From: Thermomucor indicae-seudaticae
Taxonomy: Eukaryota > Mucoromycota > Mucoromycetes > Mucorales > Lichtheimiaceae
DNA: 64,000 nucleotides
Direction: 5' to 3'
Assembly: GCA_000787465.1 (NCBI GenBank)
Contig: JSYX01000064.1
Coordinates: 19,837-83,836, forward strand
In this document: positions 12,401 through 23,276 of the stretch, piece by piece
Layout of the letters: each line of letters starts with the position of its first letter
How positions within the stretch are numbered: position 1 is the first letter of the stretch
Translations under genes and position numbers: made by a program
The notes under the pieces: generated by a model
Seen by the model: the letters and a program-made list of their open reading frames with translations, nothing else
Told to the model about the DNA's origin: nothing
Database searches by the model: none

Positions 12401-15400
12401 TGACGAAGCACATCTATTATCAGCACAACATCATGCTCCCGATATTAGCGACAAATATCGTGACATTGCTTTGCAGAACGCTTTCGGCGTGGAAGACAGC
12501 ACCCAACTTTGTACGGCATCTTGGTGACAAGGAACAGGCTCAAGACATCATACGGACATATCTCAGCATCGCACAAGATCACTTTCAGGATGAGCGCCTC
12601 CTGTCGGCTATATGGCAAATGATAACGCTTTTAATGGAAACACAACCCAGCTTAGCAATCCTTTTCTTGGAATGTGGGGAGCAAATCATGCCAAGTCCAA
12701 AGTCGGCGGTCAAGTTACTGCAGGAACAGAAAAAGCAACAGGCAGCTGCAGATTCTGCAATCCGTGCAGCTGTGGACTTGTTGGGCCATTGGGAAAAGTT
12801 ATCAATCGAAAAGCCTACAGTATTATCAAACGTTTTACGTTTCCTTGCGACCTTTTGGCAGACGGCCTTTGATCACTATGCACTTGTACAACGTGCGAGA
12901 AGCGACAGTGCGCTCTGGGATGCCTTGGGGAAGATTTTGCTGAATCCGAACCAGATCAAACCACCAGAAAACGCAAACCTGACGTTTGAGAAGATGGACG
13001 CTTTTGGGGGAGAAGATGTCGGAGGTCTGCCACCATTGATGGTCTCAAGCGGCAATGAGGGGGTTCGTAGAGCATGCTGTCTGTATCTGAGCAAGGCTTT
13101 CGTTATGCGCATTATGGCCTTTGAAATTCACTTGACTGCTGTATCGCAGCAGAATTTATCCAGCGGCGGATCCATTAATGAAAGACTACCAGCCGGTCTC
13201 AAAAGCCAGCTCGCCAAGATCAGCGATCCGAGCAAGTTGTCTGCCATGAGGACGTCGTTTGTCAGGAACACTTACGACCCTTCCTTGGGCGAACGTGTGC
13301 GGAAGGACGCGGAGACACTACTCAACATGGTTGGCAGCTCAGATGTTTCGCGGTTACTATTTACGGTGGGGCCCCTTGGCTTTGGAGACAACGACGCAGC
13401 GACAGAGCCTAGACAATACGGTGATTATTACATTTACGATTTACGAGTCGCTGAAGCACGGATACAATCCTTGGTCGAAGATATATCTGTAAAATATCAC
13501 GTTGAGGACCAGGAGAATACCATTGTGACGCCTGAAGTCGTGGCTATCCGTAAACTGAAGAAGGCAAGCAGCGCGTTCCTTACCGATCTCTGTTTAGCAA
13601 ACCATAACTGGTCGATTGTCGATGCCCAAATGATTCTGCTACGGTCTTTCAAATCTTTCATTGAAACCTGCACTGGGCATGCTAACGACCTGATATGGCC
13701 GAACAAGACTCAAGGCTTGCGTAGTGTTGGCCTACATGACTTCCTCGTTGGGCTTGCTCAAGACGCCCAGGGGGGAAACAGAGAAGACGGTGTAACCTTG
13801 ACGACGTACAAAACAATTGTTGAGCTTGTCCGTGGTTTAACTGAGGACTGGATCGATGCTAACAAGAGCATACTGCTTGGCACAGATCAAGGGCTCAAGC
13901 GTCAGTACGCAGTTAAGACTCTGAACTTGCTGGAGCTATACTGTGGCCTTTTGAAGCGGGAGAACTTTGCAGTGATGTCCAGCGTAAGTGGACATGTCCC
14001 TGTGGCATTCCACAGACCTTTATTGGAGGCCCTTTTACTATCCCTGCGGACACTTCGACGTATCGACGACGCCACGAGCGGTTTTCAATATCGGGAATCA
14101 GCAAAGTTGAAGGCCTGCTTAACGAGTCTGCTGGAAGTGACATGCGAGAGTTTCCAAATGCTTGTTTACAAGGCTGCCGCAATCAATGCGTCTTCTGTGG
14201 ATGATTCTGTTGCTGAAGAATGCATCAAGGATATCACGGTGGTTATTGCGCTTTTGGTCGAACTCATACATCCCAGCTATCAACCTGACGCTACAAAATG
14301 GTTACCGATATTCCAACAGTTTGAGACGGTACCGACTTTGATGAAGCTCATCTATGGAGGCATTGAACTTGTTGTATCAGAAGTGGACCGGTAAGTTCGT
14401 ATGAAGTTGCGAAACCGCATAGCACATTCATTAACTGTTCTTCCCTATAGGCAAGCAAATGCCAGCAATAGTCTGGAAATTTCGCCTTATGCTGAGCACG
14501 GATTCTACCTATTACTTGTGCTATCAGCTATACCAGAAGCAGCTAGCGTCTTGGTTAGCAATGGCTTAATCGACATCTTTTGCAATAACGCCTTGACGTC
14601 TCAGCTTCAACGGGGGACATTGGATCAGTTTATCAGGTTTGGAGAGCGGAGCGGTACCAATAATCGTATCGGTTACGTCGAACGGAATCCTTTGCACACG
14701 ATCTGGTGCCACATGCTTTGCGTTGTGAGCAACCTATTACGCTCGCTTGGCAGCAGTAGTCAGACGGAAGTTTCAGACAAGGTCTTGCGCGGTGCAGTCG
14801 CGATTTTACAGGTGTATGGTCCACAAATCGACCGAGCTTTCAAGATAGCGAACGGGGTAGGAGATTCGATACTCGGCCTTACACCCTCGGAATCATTATC
14901 GTCCTGTATGCTTGAAGAAATAGAGGGAATTAGTATGATCATGTTTGGTCTAGCAAAACGGCAAGATCGAGTCATGTCATATGCTGCAAGTCTTTTCGTC
15001 GCGTACAAGGATGTCGCGCTGGTCCTGCTGCAGAGATACCTTTATTTCTTCACACATCCCACGCACATGCAAGCACAACTGTATCCTATAAACAATCTCG
15101 AAAGGCAACTCGCTGAGGAGTTTGTCACGCCATCAAAATCCGCATCATCATCACCACCATCTCTTCTATTTGCTAGCAGCATTTCTGAGGGCAAGACCAG
15201 TCGATTAATGGAAGTAACCATGAAGAAGACGATCCGTATACACCGCAACATTTTGGCTGCGCTGAATCTTTTGACGAATGTACGAAAGGTCATGTCTGCA
15301 CCGGATATCGAATGGCCATTCGGTAATACCATTCTGCTTCCTAACTTGCGGGTCGTGGTTGGCGAGGCAGCATCCATTGGAACCATTATCGAAAGCACAA

Positions 15401-15723
15401 ATGCAGCTCTTGGATTTATCAAAGAATATCACGAGAGCAAGGATGAAGGACTGCTACGAGGATTATTAAATGTGGTTGAAGGAAGCTTGGTGCTATTGAC
15501 GACGCAGACGTGCATGTGGATAGCGAAACCTGGTATTAGCGAGGATGTACGGCGAGAAATTGCAGATGATAACTTGACAGACGTCATGAACATTCTGGCT
15601 AAAGTATACTCAACGCTATCCAAATTGGATCTCCCGTTGCCATTACGAGACCAGAAAACCAGGGCTCAGCTACAAGTTGCCCGTTTATATAAGTTTCTTA
15701 TGCAGCGATATTTTGTGCAATAG
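9407..15723 (+). CDS. NUP192: Nucleoporin Nup192/Nup205, inner ring scaffold
   Basis: Exons 9407..9447, 9504..14390 and 14451..15723 encode about 2066 residues, the size range of fungal Nup192 and animal Nup205. The first exon (MAPQPDPLDERFAG) and second exon join in phase through a GT-AG intron, and GTFRKLFDTLERG follows. The protein is helical throughout with no catalytic motif, as expected for an alpha-solenoid. Blocks such as FFQLNELLCVSLWVAF, YYEDRLALLQCIASLL and AERSTQLTLVFIKLLL match my memory of the Nup192/205 family. It builds the nuclear pore inner ring with Nup93/Nic96 and Nup53. The open frame continuing after 14401 is the third exon, not a separate gene. This is the longest gene in the window. 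Confidence 0.93.
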
Positions 15724-15872
15724 TAAAATGTAAAAATGCCTTTGCAAATACAGATCATTTACCCTTTTTTTGCTTGATTGAAAATACAATATTAAGTGTA
15801 GACAAGGGGTGTCCAAAAAGAGAGCAGTAGGGATCTTCTAAAGAGATATTATTATGTATGTCTATGTACACA
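15724..15872. other. Short tail-to-tail spacer between NUP192 and mitoferrin
   Basis: An AT-rich 149-bp spacer separates two converging genes and presumably holds both poly(A) signals. A run AATACAATATTAAG lies near 15782. Confidence 0.4.
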
Positions 15873-16841
15873 TTAATGATAATCTTTTGAAAGGAACCAT
15901 TTAAAGTATTCGTAGACGCTCCAGCTGATGGCGGTACTTGGGATGTGCGTCAGTACCCTTGGCTTGAATCCACGAAAGAAGCCTTGGTAACCGTGCCGTT
16001 CGCCAATGATTTTGGCTGCATCCCAAAAGCCCTTTGCATGGCGTACCTGCGGATCATTTGAGCTTCCCCGTGTCTGGAGTAAAGTTTTGATGACATCGAG
16101 AGGTGTTGTGACCGATGAAGCGATGGCACCAGCCAGCGCGCCTGCGGCCACGTGTGTTTTTGGATTATAAGTATTGGATGGATTAAGAACGGACTGAAGA
16201 TAATCGTAAGTCGCAAACTGGACGGACTGAAAGGGGATGGACATGATGAGCGTTGTCGGCAAAGAGATGTAGAATGCCTTTAAGCCCTCGGCTGCGTAGA
16301 CCTTGCGCGCGCATTCATGGATACTCGTAAACGTCGAATCCCTTAACTGCATCCGTTGCTTGATCACTGAAAAGTTTCATTAAATTGGTTGGCAGGCTGT
16401 TTCCACGGTGAACGTACCGTCAAACGGGGTCATAAAGGTATCGTGAACTAGCGTCGCGCAGGCACCAGCCCCACCCGAGGCCAAGAGTGAATGGTGATCC
16501 GATAAAACGGGTTTCAGGTATTCAAAAGTCGTAAAATAAAGTGCGTGAGCCGGTCCGGCACCAAGAACCACGGAATAAACGCCTCGCCAAAGTCGGCCCG
16601 GCTTTATTGTTGTTGTTGTTGTTGTTGTAATGACTTGCATTCGTGTCTATTCTTTTTATACGAATTAGGACCTTCACTACAACAACAACAACCGCAATGA
16701 AGGAGTATTTGCCTTGATGCTGTCGATGGGATACATTAAGCAATGTTCACCGATACCAGCGAACGCGCCAGCAATGGCGTTTTGGGTCGTTGTCGAGTTT
16801 GCCCCGAGCGATTCATATTCATATCCCTCCTCCTTTTGCAT
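15873..16841 (-). CDS. MRS4: Mitochondrial iron carrier, mitoferrin (Mrs3/Mrs4 type)
   Basis: Minus-strand exons 16713..16841, 16418..16646 and 15873..16366 (283 aa). All three carrier repeats are complete with Px[DE]xx[KR] signatures: PIDSIKTRMQ, PFDVIKQRMQ and PLDVIKTLLQ. GAGPAHALYFTTFEYLK and HDTFMTPFD are typical of mitoferrins, which import ferrous iron across the inner membrane for Fe-S and heme synthesis. The start at 16841 (MQKEEGYEYES) is the first in-frame ATG giving a full first helix. Intron 1 (16647..16712) has a GC donor, AAG|GCAAAT, and an AG acceptor; no GT donor keeps the first signature intact. Just after that junction lies a six-Thr run (ACA repeat), in the matrix loop of repeat 1. 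The intron holds the complementary GTT repeat. Confidence 0.93.
16647..16712 (-). other. GC-AG intron 1 of mitoferrin
   Basis: The donor is AAG|GCAAAT and the acceptor AATAG|ACA (minus strand). Splicing creates the first carrier signature PIDSIK-TRMQ exactly. Confidence 0.75.
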
Positions 16842-17219
16842 TTAATGTAACGAATTGGGAAAAAAAAAGAGTCGAGAGTGAGGAATGCGTGGGAAAGGGA
16901 AATGGATTCGCTTTCTCACTCTCTCACACACACGCTTCTCCTCACTATCAACTCCATTGTATTTTTTGGACCATGACAAGCCACGAAGCTAGTCGGCATA
17001 AACGTTCAACCGTCGATCGCCTAACAATAACCGCGCCCATCATTCCCATGATATACCCTACTTGTCGCACCTTTTCCAATCATGTGCAACATTGTATGGC
17101 TGTTTTGTGTAGAAAGAAAAAAAGGCCATGTTAAGGCCAAAGTCATCCTGAACAGCATGCAGAAGAAAAGCATCCTTTGGATGCTTGTTTATCTCGGTTT
17201 ATGTTTCTCTTGAGATGTG
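16842..17219. other. Upstream region of mitoferrin
   Basis: No gene is supported. The 114-aa open frame 16790..17134 overlaps the mitoferrin first exon on the other strand and has no recognisable motif. Confidence 0.4.
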
Positions 17220-17905
17220 ACCCTCAATTATCCGTGAGTTTGAATGACGTCCAAGGTCTTGACCTTTCTATAGCTTCCATATAAGATATTAGCGACAATG
17301 ATCTTTTTCCGTATTTGCTGGCTCATAACTGCCATTCTAAAGCTGGACCCGCGCAAAGGACCCAGCTGTCATGCATCTTGACCGGCTATGTTCCCGTAAA
17401 CTCTCTTTTATATAGAGACGCCACAGACCAAGTAAGGGACTTTACTTTCTGTCTCTGTTACAAAAAACATGCCTTTGGCAAGCGTCTTCCGCCTCCAGGA
17501 CGTGATTGAGCCCGTTGGCCAATGTCGTATTTTTTCATTTTTTTGAGCAAGACGACCGCTGTCAAGATCACAGAGCGCTCTGCAAGGCTTGCAGACGCCG
17601 TGATCGTATCGTTGTCTACGGATAAACGACTTTCACGTAGGTGTTTCTTTCTTGACATTGCATCGTAAAATCAAGAAAGCTTGACGAAAATATATAATAT
17701 ACCCCTTGCAGCAGAAAGCTTTTGCTTCGTTTCCTCCTTGACACACACACGATAGTTTGGCCGTTGCCAACTCGCGACAACGAAAGATTTGTGGTGATGA
17801 GAAGTTCGCCACAGTGATAAAGCCGCTGGCTTTGGATCATAGTGTCGTTGCCTGCCACCTTCCCCGAACAACGGTGTTCGTGAATTGGTTTTCCCTCTCT
17901 CAACT
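17220..17905 (+). pseudogene. Relic of an EXO1-like gene (copy A)
   Basis: Read in shifting frames, this stretch follows the protein encoded minus-strand at 31440-32996. SDNDLF then AILKLDPRKG match SNDRPL and VIFQLDTKG. Around 17470, MPLASVFRLQDVIEPVGQCR matches SPLVRAHFLQEVVDPVKQQR. Around 17548, TTAVKITER matches AIAVKVTER. Near 17775, RQRKICGDEKFATVIK matches the C-terminal KKRKFADENT region and, better, copy B at 30 kb. Frameshifts and stops interrupt it, so it is not translatable as one protein. The alignment is by eye. The order of blocks is conserved, which makes chance unlikely. It lies just upstream of the tandem coiled-coil family. Confidence 0.6.
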
Positions 17906-18172
17906 TCCCCCTTTTGCGTAACCATTTGGCTTTCTGAAACTCCCTTCCTCTGGCATATATTACTTAATACAAGCAAAAACGTACAACATCCGACTTCTTT
18001 CAAAGTGCTGTCGCTTTTTGAAGGTTGGCAAAGACCAGTGTGAAATAAAAGGTGGATTTGTAATCGTAATGAAGGAGGAAATTCAAAAAAGGAACCGCTC
18101 TCTCGGCTGCAAACGCATCGCGGAGGCGGGATGATCCCCCTTTTTGGAAACGGCGAAAAAAATTGGCTCCTC

Positions 18173-18230
18173 GATATAAATTAGGTCCTTTTCCCTCTTC
18201 GAACTTTGTATTCCTTTCTTCCCATTTTCA
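18173..18230 (+). promoter_or_regulatory. Shared promoter block, family copy 1
   Basis: The sequence ATAAATT, then TTTTCCCTCTTCGAAC, then TATTCCTTTCTTC lies just before the start codon. The same block, slightly diverged, precedes copy 2 (20555..20612) and copy 3 (22058..22115). Conservation over three copies suggests a core promoter, with ATAAA as a TATA-like element. Confidence 0.5.
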
Positions 18231-18241
18231 CAACAACCATC

Positions 18242-18835
18242 ATGGTTAGCGCCAAGACATTCACCAGAGCCGTGATTTTCGCCCTTTTGTTGGTCTGCAT
18301 CTATGACTGTGTTTCGTTCATACGCCAAAGCAGACAAGACACGGGCGCCATACACTCCACCACCACCAGCACCCGCTTCCTCAGGCCCACCTCCACCTCC
18401 GACCCCGGCAACGCCCGAACTCGCCGTCCTTCCGCCGTCACCTGGAAAAGCAATCCAAGGTAAGAGTCTGTAAGGGGATGGCTGGCGGAAAGCAAAATTG
18501 CAAAGGAGACTAAACATATCTCTTTTTGTTCTCCCCTAGAGCTGACCAGGCAGCTTAAAACATGTACCGAGGAAAAGCAGGACATGTTGGCTCGCATGTC
18601 GAAGCTGACACGCGAGTTGGAACAAAACAAGCAGCAAGTTGTGGAGCTGAGAAGAAGGCGCGAAGAAGCCTTTATGGCTGTCAAAGAACGCGACGAACAA
18701 ATTTCGTTGCTTGAGCAGCAGCTGGCGGGTTTACAAGTCCAGCTCCGGTCCAGCGCCAACGCCCAAAAGCGTCTATCTGCCGAGATAGCTCGTCTGCGGC
18801 ATCAGTTGAAGAACGAGGAGTCGGACTGGGACTAA
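18242..18835 (+). CDS. Family copy 1: signal-anchored, Pro-rich, coiled-coil protein (frameshifted in exon 1)
   Basis: I do not recognise this family. Exon 1 is 18242..18459 and exon 2 is 18540..18835, with a GT-AG intron. It starts MVSAKTF, then a hydrophobic segment (residues about 10-26), suggesting a signal anchor. Exon 2 is a clear coiled coil of nearly 100 residues rich in E, K, Q, R and L, ending ESDWD. The intron phase and comparison with copy 2 require the Pro-rich reading frame (PPPPAPASSGPPPPP), but the anchor is in another frame. Copy 1 carries one extra base between about 18320 and 18350. So the anchor cannot join the coiled coil without a frame change: a sequencing error, a pseudogene, or a missed splice. 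The coiled coil itself is intact. Confidence 0.55.
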
Positions 18836-18901
18836 GAGCAGTTCCCACATTTCTTTTTTGTTTTTATAAATATCAATGCATTTCCCCTTCCCCCTTCCCC
18901 C

Positions 18902-19245
18902 TTTCATGAATAATTCCTATATCAGTGCCTTCCCTTTATAAGTTTACGAGTTACAGTCGCGACTCTTGCCCCTTATAGTGCTTTGTTCTGGAGACCTTGG
19001 TCGTACGACTTATCCAGATCATATAAGCTCTTATCTGAGTCAGTCTTCGAAAGTTGACGTTGAAAATGGTGAGCGGACGAAAGCTGATTCTTATACATGC
19101 GAGGATGTCTGCCCGATATAGCGCCCTGTCCAAGGAATTCTGACATCCCCGAACGAGATGAGGCGAGGCGACTATTGGGGTAAACCCCTTGTTCTTTATT
19201 TCCCCTCAGTGTTTCAAAACCATGGTACCGTGCGAGTCTCACAGT
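18902..19245 (+). repeat. Duplicated 3' flank, copy 1
   Basis: This segment is diverged but clearly alignable by eye to 21299..21625 downstream of copy 2. Shared strings include CTCTTGCCCC, GATGTCTGCCC, ATAGCGCC and TTTCAAAACCAT. It shows that the duplication unit covers gene plus 3' flank, not just the coding part. Confidence 0.65.
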
Positions 19246-20339
19246 ACACAACAAACCGTCACAATAGCAGGAATCGACTCCATAACACCGTTGGCACCCC
19301 TTATCCTGATTCACTCCAGCTGTCTACTATGTCGGTTTTCCTGAGTTAACACTTGCACATATCCTCTCTCTGATAAGGGAAGCAAATATCAGCAGTCGTC
19401 GCGGGAAGGTAATTTGCGATATATGCAACAGCAATCCTGAAACAATGCAGTACACGCTTGCTTTAGTGATCACCCTAGGAAGACCAAGAAGTGGTTACTC
19501 GTAAAATTATCACTGCCGTGAGCGCTCGGTTCAGTGGATGATCGCCCGGAGAATGCGAAAAAGTGATCCTTAAATTGTATTTGAGTGCAACTTACATGTC
19601 TGAACTATGTCCATTGCTTTTGCGTGCATTTTAGCACTCCTGGATCAATCCCCATGTTGGAAAAAGACGTATATTACGCTTAGCTATCATAAATCCTCCG
19701 TGATTTTGTAAGGAAGTAATTGTATGAATTTAGAGAAAGGTATTGGCTTCTCTCCGCAGACCAATATGCCTGAGAGGCATCATTAACTGAGACAGCAGAA
19801 AGCGCGATACAACTCCTCTTAGACATTCTGGGCGGTAAACTGCGTAAACCGCGCATAACGGGTTATGGCGTGGTGAAGCAGGTTCACATCACAATTACGG
19901 AAAATTTGAGGCTTACTCGTAGTAACGTAAAAAACGTAAATCCAGGATACCGTGGATGCGGTTCGAAGGTGTTGGCAGCAAGACAGAGAAGTGTAAATAA
20001 TCGTACAAAGATTTCATCTACTGCATGCTCATTAGTTATACATCGTTAGCGTACATGGTGTTTGGCAGTTTCCGCAGCGGCAAAGATTCACGTTAATAGC
20101 CACTAGGCAAACATTACACGAAGACAAAGGCGCCCTGAGGTTCTCTGACATAATCTAAATGGTGGTTGTCCAAATGCTGGCATCATCCCCTGGAGCCCGA
20201 GAGTACTTGAAATCTAGATATGTCAGTTATGTTCGGAAACAGTGAAACAGGGAAGATTCAAAGAGTCGAAACACCCAAATAAGTCAGAAATGAAGCCCTG
20301 GTTAGCTTTCTGTTTAATTATATAAGAGCAGAAAGTGTT
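19246..20339. other. Unique spacer between family copies 1 and 2
   Basis: About 1.1 kb without credible ORFs. I saw no match to the corresponding interval after copy 2, so this is either an insertion in unit 1 or a deletion in unit 2. Confidence 0.4.
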
Positions 20340-20554
20340 CACTAATCACTAAACGAGTACAGTGATCTTTCCTGCTTACATACTTGAGGAGGGCAAAAAC
20401 TGAACTCTGATTCGAAATACCATTAAATCGAACATCACTCAATCGAGCATAGAAACATTCAACGTCTACTGAACCGTTTGAGGAAGTGCTTACGCACAAA
20501 GGAAACGAGAGGCAGGATATCACGTTATATGCAAGGGAGAGGCTTGGTGCTTTT

Positions 20555-20612
20555 CAAATAAATTGGACTCTTTTCCCTCTTCAAACCCGATATTTCTTTC
20601 TGCCCATTTCCG
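20555..20612 (+). promoter_or_regulatory. Shared promoter block, family copy 2
   Basis: CAAATAAATTG, TTTTCCCTCTTC and GATATTTCTTTC match the block before copies 1 and 3. Confidence 0.5.
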
Positions 20613-20623
20613 CTACCACCACC

Positions 20624-21221
20624 ATGGTTAACGCAAAAACTTTTAACAAAGCCTTGATTCTCGTCCTTTTGTTGTCATGTGTATATGACTTTGTTTCCTT
20701 TCTGAAGCAGGTAGACAGAAGACGGCCGCCCTCCCCTACTCCCACACCAGCACCCGTTCCTTCCGGCCCACCTCCACCGCCGTCTCCTATTTCTCCTGTC
20801 CTTCCCGTTCCTCTGCCGTCGCCAGTTGAACCACCAGCCCTAGAAGGTAATAGTCTGCAAGGGGGTCGCTGAGGGAAAGCGAAGTGGAAAAGCGACCTAA
20901 TGATGTCCGTGATTGTCTTATGCAGAGCTCTCCAGGCGGCTGAGAATATGCACAGAGGATAAAGATGAGATGTCAGCACGCCTGTCGAATATGACACGCG
21001 AACTGGAACGAAGCAGGAAGCAAGTTGCGAACCTGCAACGCCAACGTGAGAAAGCGTTTATGGCGGTGAAAGAACGCGATGAACGAGTTTCTTTTCTCTA
21101 GCAAGAGCTTGGAGCTTTACGGGTCCAGCTCCGGCACAGCGCCACGACCCAGAGGCGTCTATCGGCCGAAATAGCCCGTCTTCGGCAACAGTTGAAGTAC
21201 CATGAGTCGGATTTCGACTGA
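20624..21221 (+). pseudogene. Family copy 2: signal-anchored, Pro-rich, coiled-coil protein with premature stop
   Basis: Exon 1 is 20624..20846 and exon 2 starts at 20926; the intron is GT-AG and phases agree. MVNAKTFNKALILVLLLSCV gives the anchor, followed in frame by a Pro-rich linker (about residues 33-70) and the coiled coil. In exon 2 a TAG at 21099..21101 replaces the Leu-Glu region of copy 1. The frame then stays open and homologous to copy 1 until TGA at 21219..21221 (LSAEIARLRQQLK, ESDFD). As written the product is 132 aa instead of about 172. It is either a recent pseudogene, a truncated functional form, or a stop read through. The lesion differs from copy 1, whose linker is frameshifted. 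Confidence 0.6.
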
Positions 21222-21298
21222 TAGCAGCTCTAATATTTCTTTTTTATTGTTATCATCATCAGTGCAGTTCCCTTTTCCTTTTCTATTGTTATGAATAT

Positions 21299-21625
21299 CA
21301 GTACAGCTCCCCTTTCCCCTTGTTTTGAATATAAATTACAATCGGAGCTCTTGCCCCCTCATATTACTTTGGTCTGCAGACTCTAGTCACGACCTACCCA
21401 GAACATATCTCTTACCTGGGTCAGTCAGGGAAGGATTGATGTTGGAGCCGATAGAGTCGATCACAGCTGATTCTGATACGTGCAAGGATGTCTGCCCATA
21501 TAGCGCCTTTTTCAAGGAATTCCGTTATTCCAAGAGGAGACTAGAGGAGACGAGTAGATTATTGAAAAAATTTGTTGTGTTTTATTTCCTCTCCTGAGCG
21601 TTTCAAAACCATATGACCTCGTGCG
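21299..21625 (+). repeat. Duplicated 3' flank, copy 2
   Basis: Diverged copy of 18902..19245 (see that entry). The following sequence, about 21628..21760, also resembles 20340..20480 upstream of copy 2 (CAGTGATCTTTCCTG, ATTAAATCG, GAGCATA). The tandem unit therefore spans from promoter to promoter. Confidence 0.6.
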
Positions 21626-22057
21626 ACTCTCACAGTGATCTTTCCTGTATGCAGACCTGTGGAGGGTACAAAGTGATCATTAAATCGGAATAATATTAAA
21701 TCGATCACCACTAAATTGAGCATATACTGTACTCCGTAGAAACATTATCCTCGGTAATTTGATGACTGCATAACGAGATAAGTGCAGATTCTGCCAAAAT
21801 ATACGGAAAAAGCTATCATCAAATAGAACGAAAGCCAACAGGGATGTCAGTGCACTCTTTCCAAATTTAGGGGACGCAACACTGAGGTGCAAAATGAGCT
21901 CCCGTTGTACTCAAACTTTCACTTACAGCTTCAATGTATACCGAAACCTTGGAGGGAATGCTTAATAAGAAATGAAGCTGAATGCAGGATATCTTGTTAT
22001 CTTCAAGGAGAGAAATGTCTCTGTTTTGGAAAAGGCGACAAAACACGTGGCGCCCTT

Positions 22058-22115
22058 CAAATAAATTGTATCCTATTCCCTCTTTGAACTCGATATTCCT
22101 TTCTTCTGTTTGTAT
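22058..22115 (+). promoter_or_regulatory. Shared promoter block, family copy 3
   Basis: CAAATAAATTG, TTCCCTCTTTGAAC and GATATTCCTTTCTTC match the other two copies. Confidence 0.5.
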
Positions 22116-22126
22116 TCTGCCCTATC

Positions 22127-22688
22127 ATGACCGACATCGGGATGTTCTTCAAAGTCTTTCTCTTGGGCCTTTTTGTCTTTTTTATCTTCAATTTATATCT
22201 TTGATACGTAAAACAAACCAAAGACGCGGACAAGTTTAACTTGTGAGTTTATTTCTATGTCTCGTTCTTGCATAAAATACTGACAAAGCGAGAAAATAGG
22301 TCGATGGGATTGACAGAGCCTTTCGATGTCATATTGATGACAGACCGTCTCCTCCGCTGCCGCCAGCACCTTTTTCGCTGGCCCACTTCCACCTCCATCT
22401 CCTGTCCCCGCTCTTCCTGCCGTGCCTCCACCATCACCTGCCGAAACACAATCGGAAGTGTACATCCTTGGTAAAAGTCTTCAAGGAGTTCGCTGAGTGA
22501 AAGTAAAATCTAGAAAGGGACTAAGCATATGTCTGTTCGCTTCCGTTAGATGTACATCCACCTTCCGCTCGTGGCATTGTAAGCTTTTTTCTCTTGTATC
22601 TTTCCTTGGTTCATCTCATTTATGCATGCGTCTTGCAGGTCAATACGGACCCGCAAGGTTTTGTCGCTTCCGGGGACGAAATTGCTGA
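22127..22688 (+). pseudogene. Family copy 3: decayed, anchor and Pro-rich exon only
   Basis: ATG at 22127 opens MTDIGMFFKVFLLGLFVFF, a hydrophobic anchor like the other copies, but TGA follows at 22202..22204. About 145 bp of unrelated sequence intervenes. A Pro-rich stretch (GPLPPPSPVPALPAVPPPSP) then appears, ending at a GT donor at 22471 in the same place as copies 1 and 2. The next part (about 22550-22688) does not encode the coiled coil. This is the most degraded member. Confidence 0.55.
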
Positions 22689-23244
22689 CATCACGAAACG
22701 GTAGAGTCGGCAGCGCCGAGTGTACAATTTGATAAAATGGTTCCTTCTTTTTTTCATAGCTTATTAGTTTAGTATCCAGTAGTATGTTTGTATATCTTTA
22801 TCTTCAGTAGTGCCTAGCATTAAACTCGGTTTAGTAGTAGTCAAAAGGCTCAACTTTACATTTTCGGGTTTGTCCACAGTTTGCTTAAGCAGCAGCTATT
22901 TAGGCACATATAGAATATGATTTGACGTCTGTCTTTTCTACTGAAGTCTCAAGTCTTTGCTTATTCGGACTTGTTATTAATTCCCTTGCCTTTACGTAAA
23001 AATAGAAAGAAAAATATAAAGAGAAATTAAGTTTAATACAAACTCGGAGGGAAGGCACTTAATACTCTGCCCACTATTTTTACTGTCGCGGGATATTCAT
23101 TTATGGACATGATTCGGCAGGTGGAAGATTACCGTATCATCTGTAACTGACAAGTCTCCTAAACTGTCAGCCTCAGCCGGGCACTCGCTGCATAGTCTAG
23201 GCGATGTTGCGCTTTGGATAAAAGCTATGCCGAAAAACCTAACG

Positions 23245-23276
23245 GGCGGACGGACAGACAGACAGGCAGGCAGGGC
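23245..23276. repeat. GGAC/AGAC/AGGC tetranucleotide microsatellite
   Basis: Successive GGAC, AGAC and AGGC units form a short imperfect tetranucleotide array. Confidence 0.6.

Noticed and set aside
14401..15723. Separate 440-aa gene
   Set aside because: It is the third exon of NUP192: a GT donor at 14391 and an AG at 14450 join the frames in phase.
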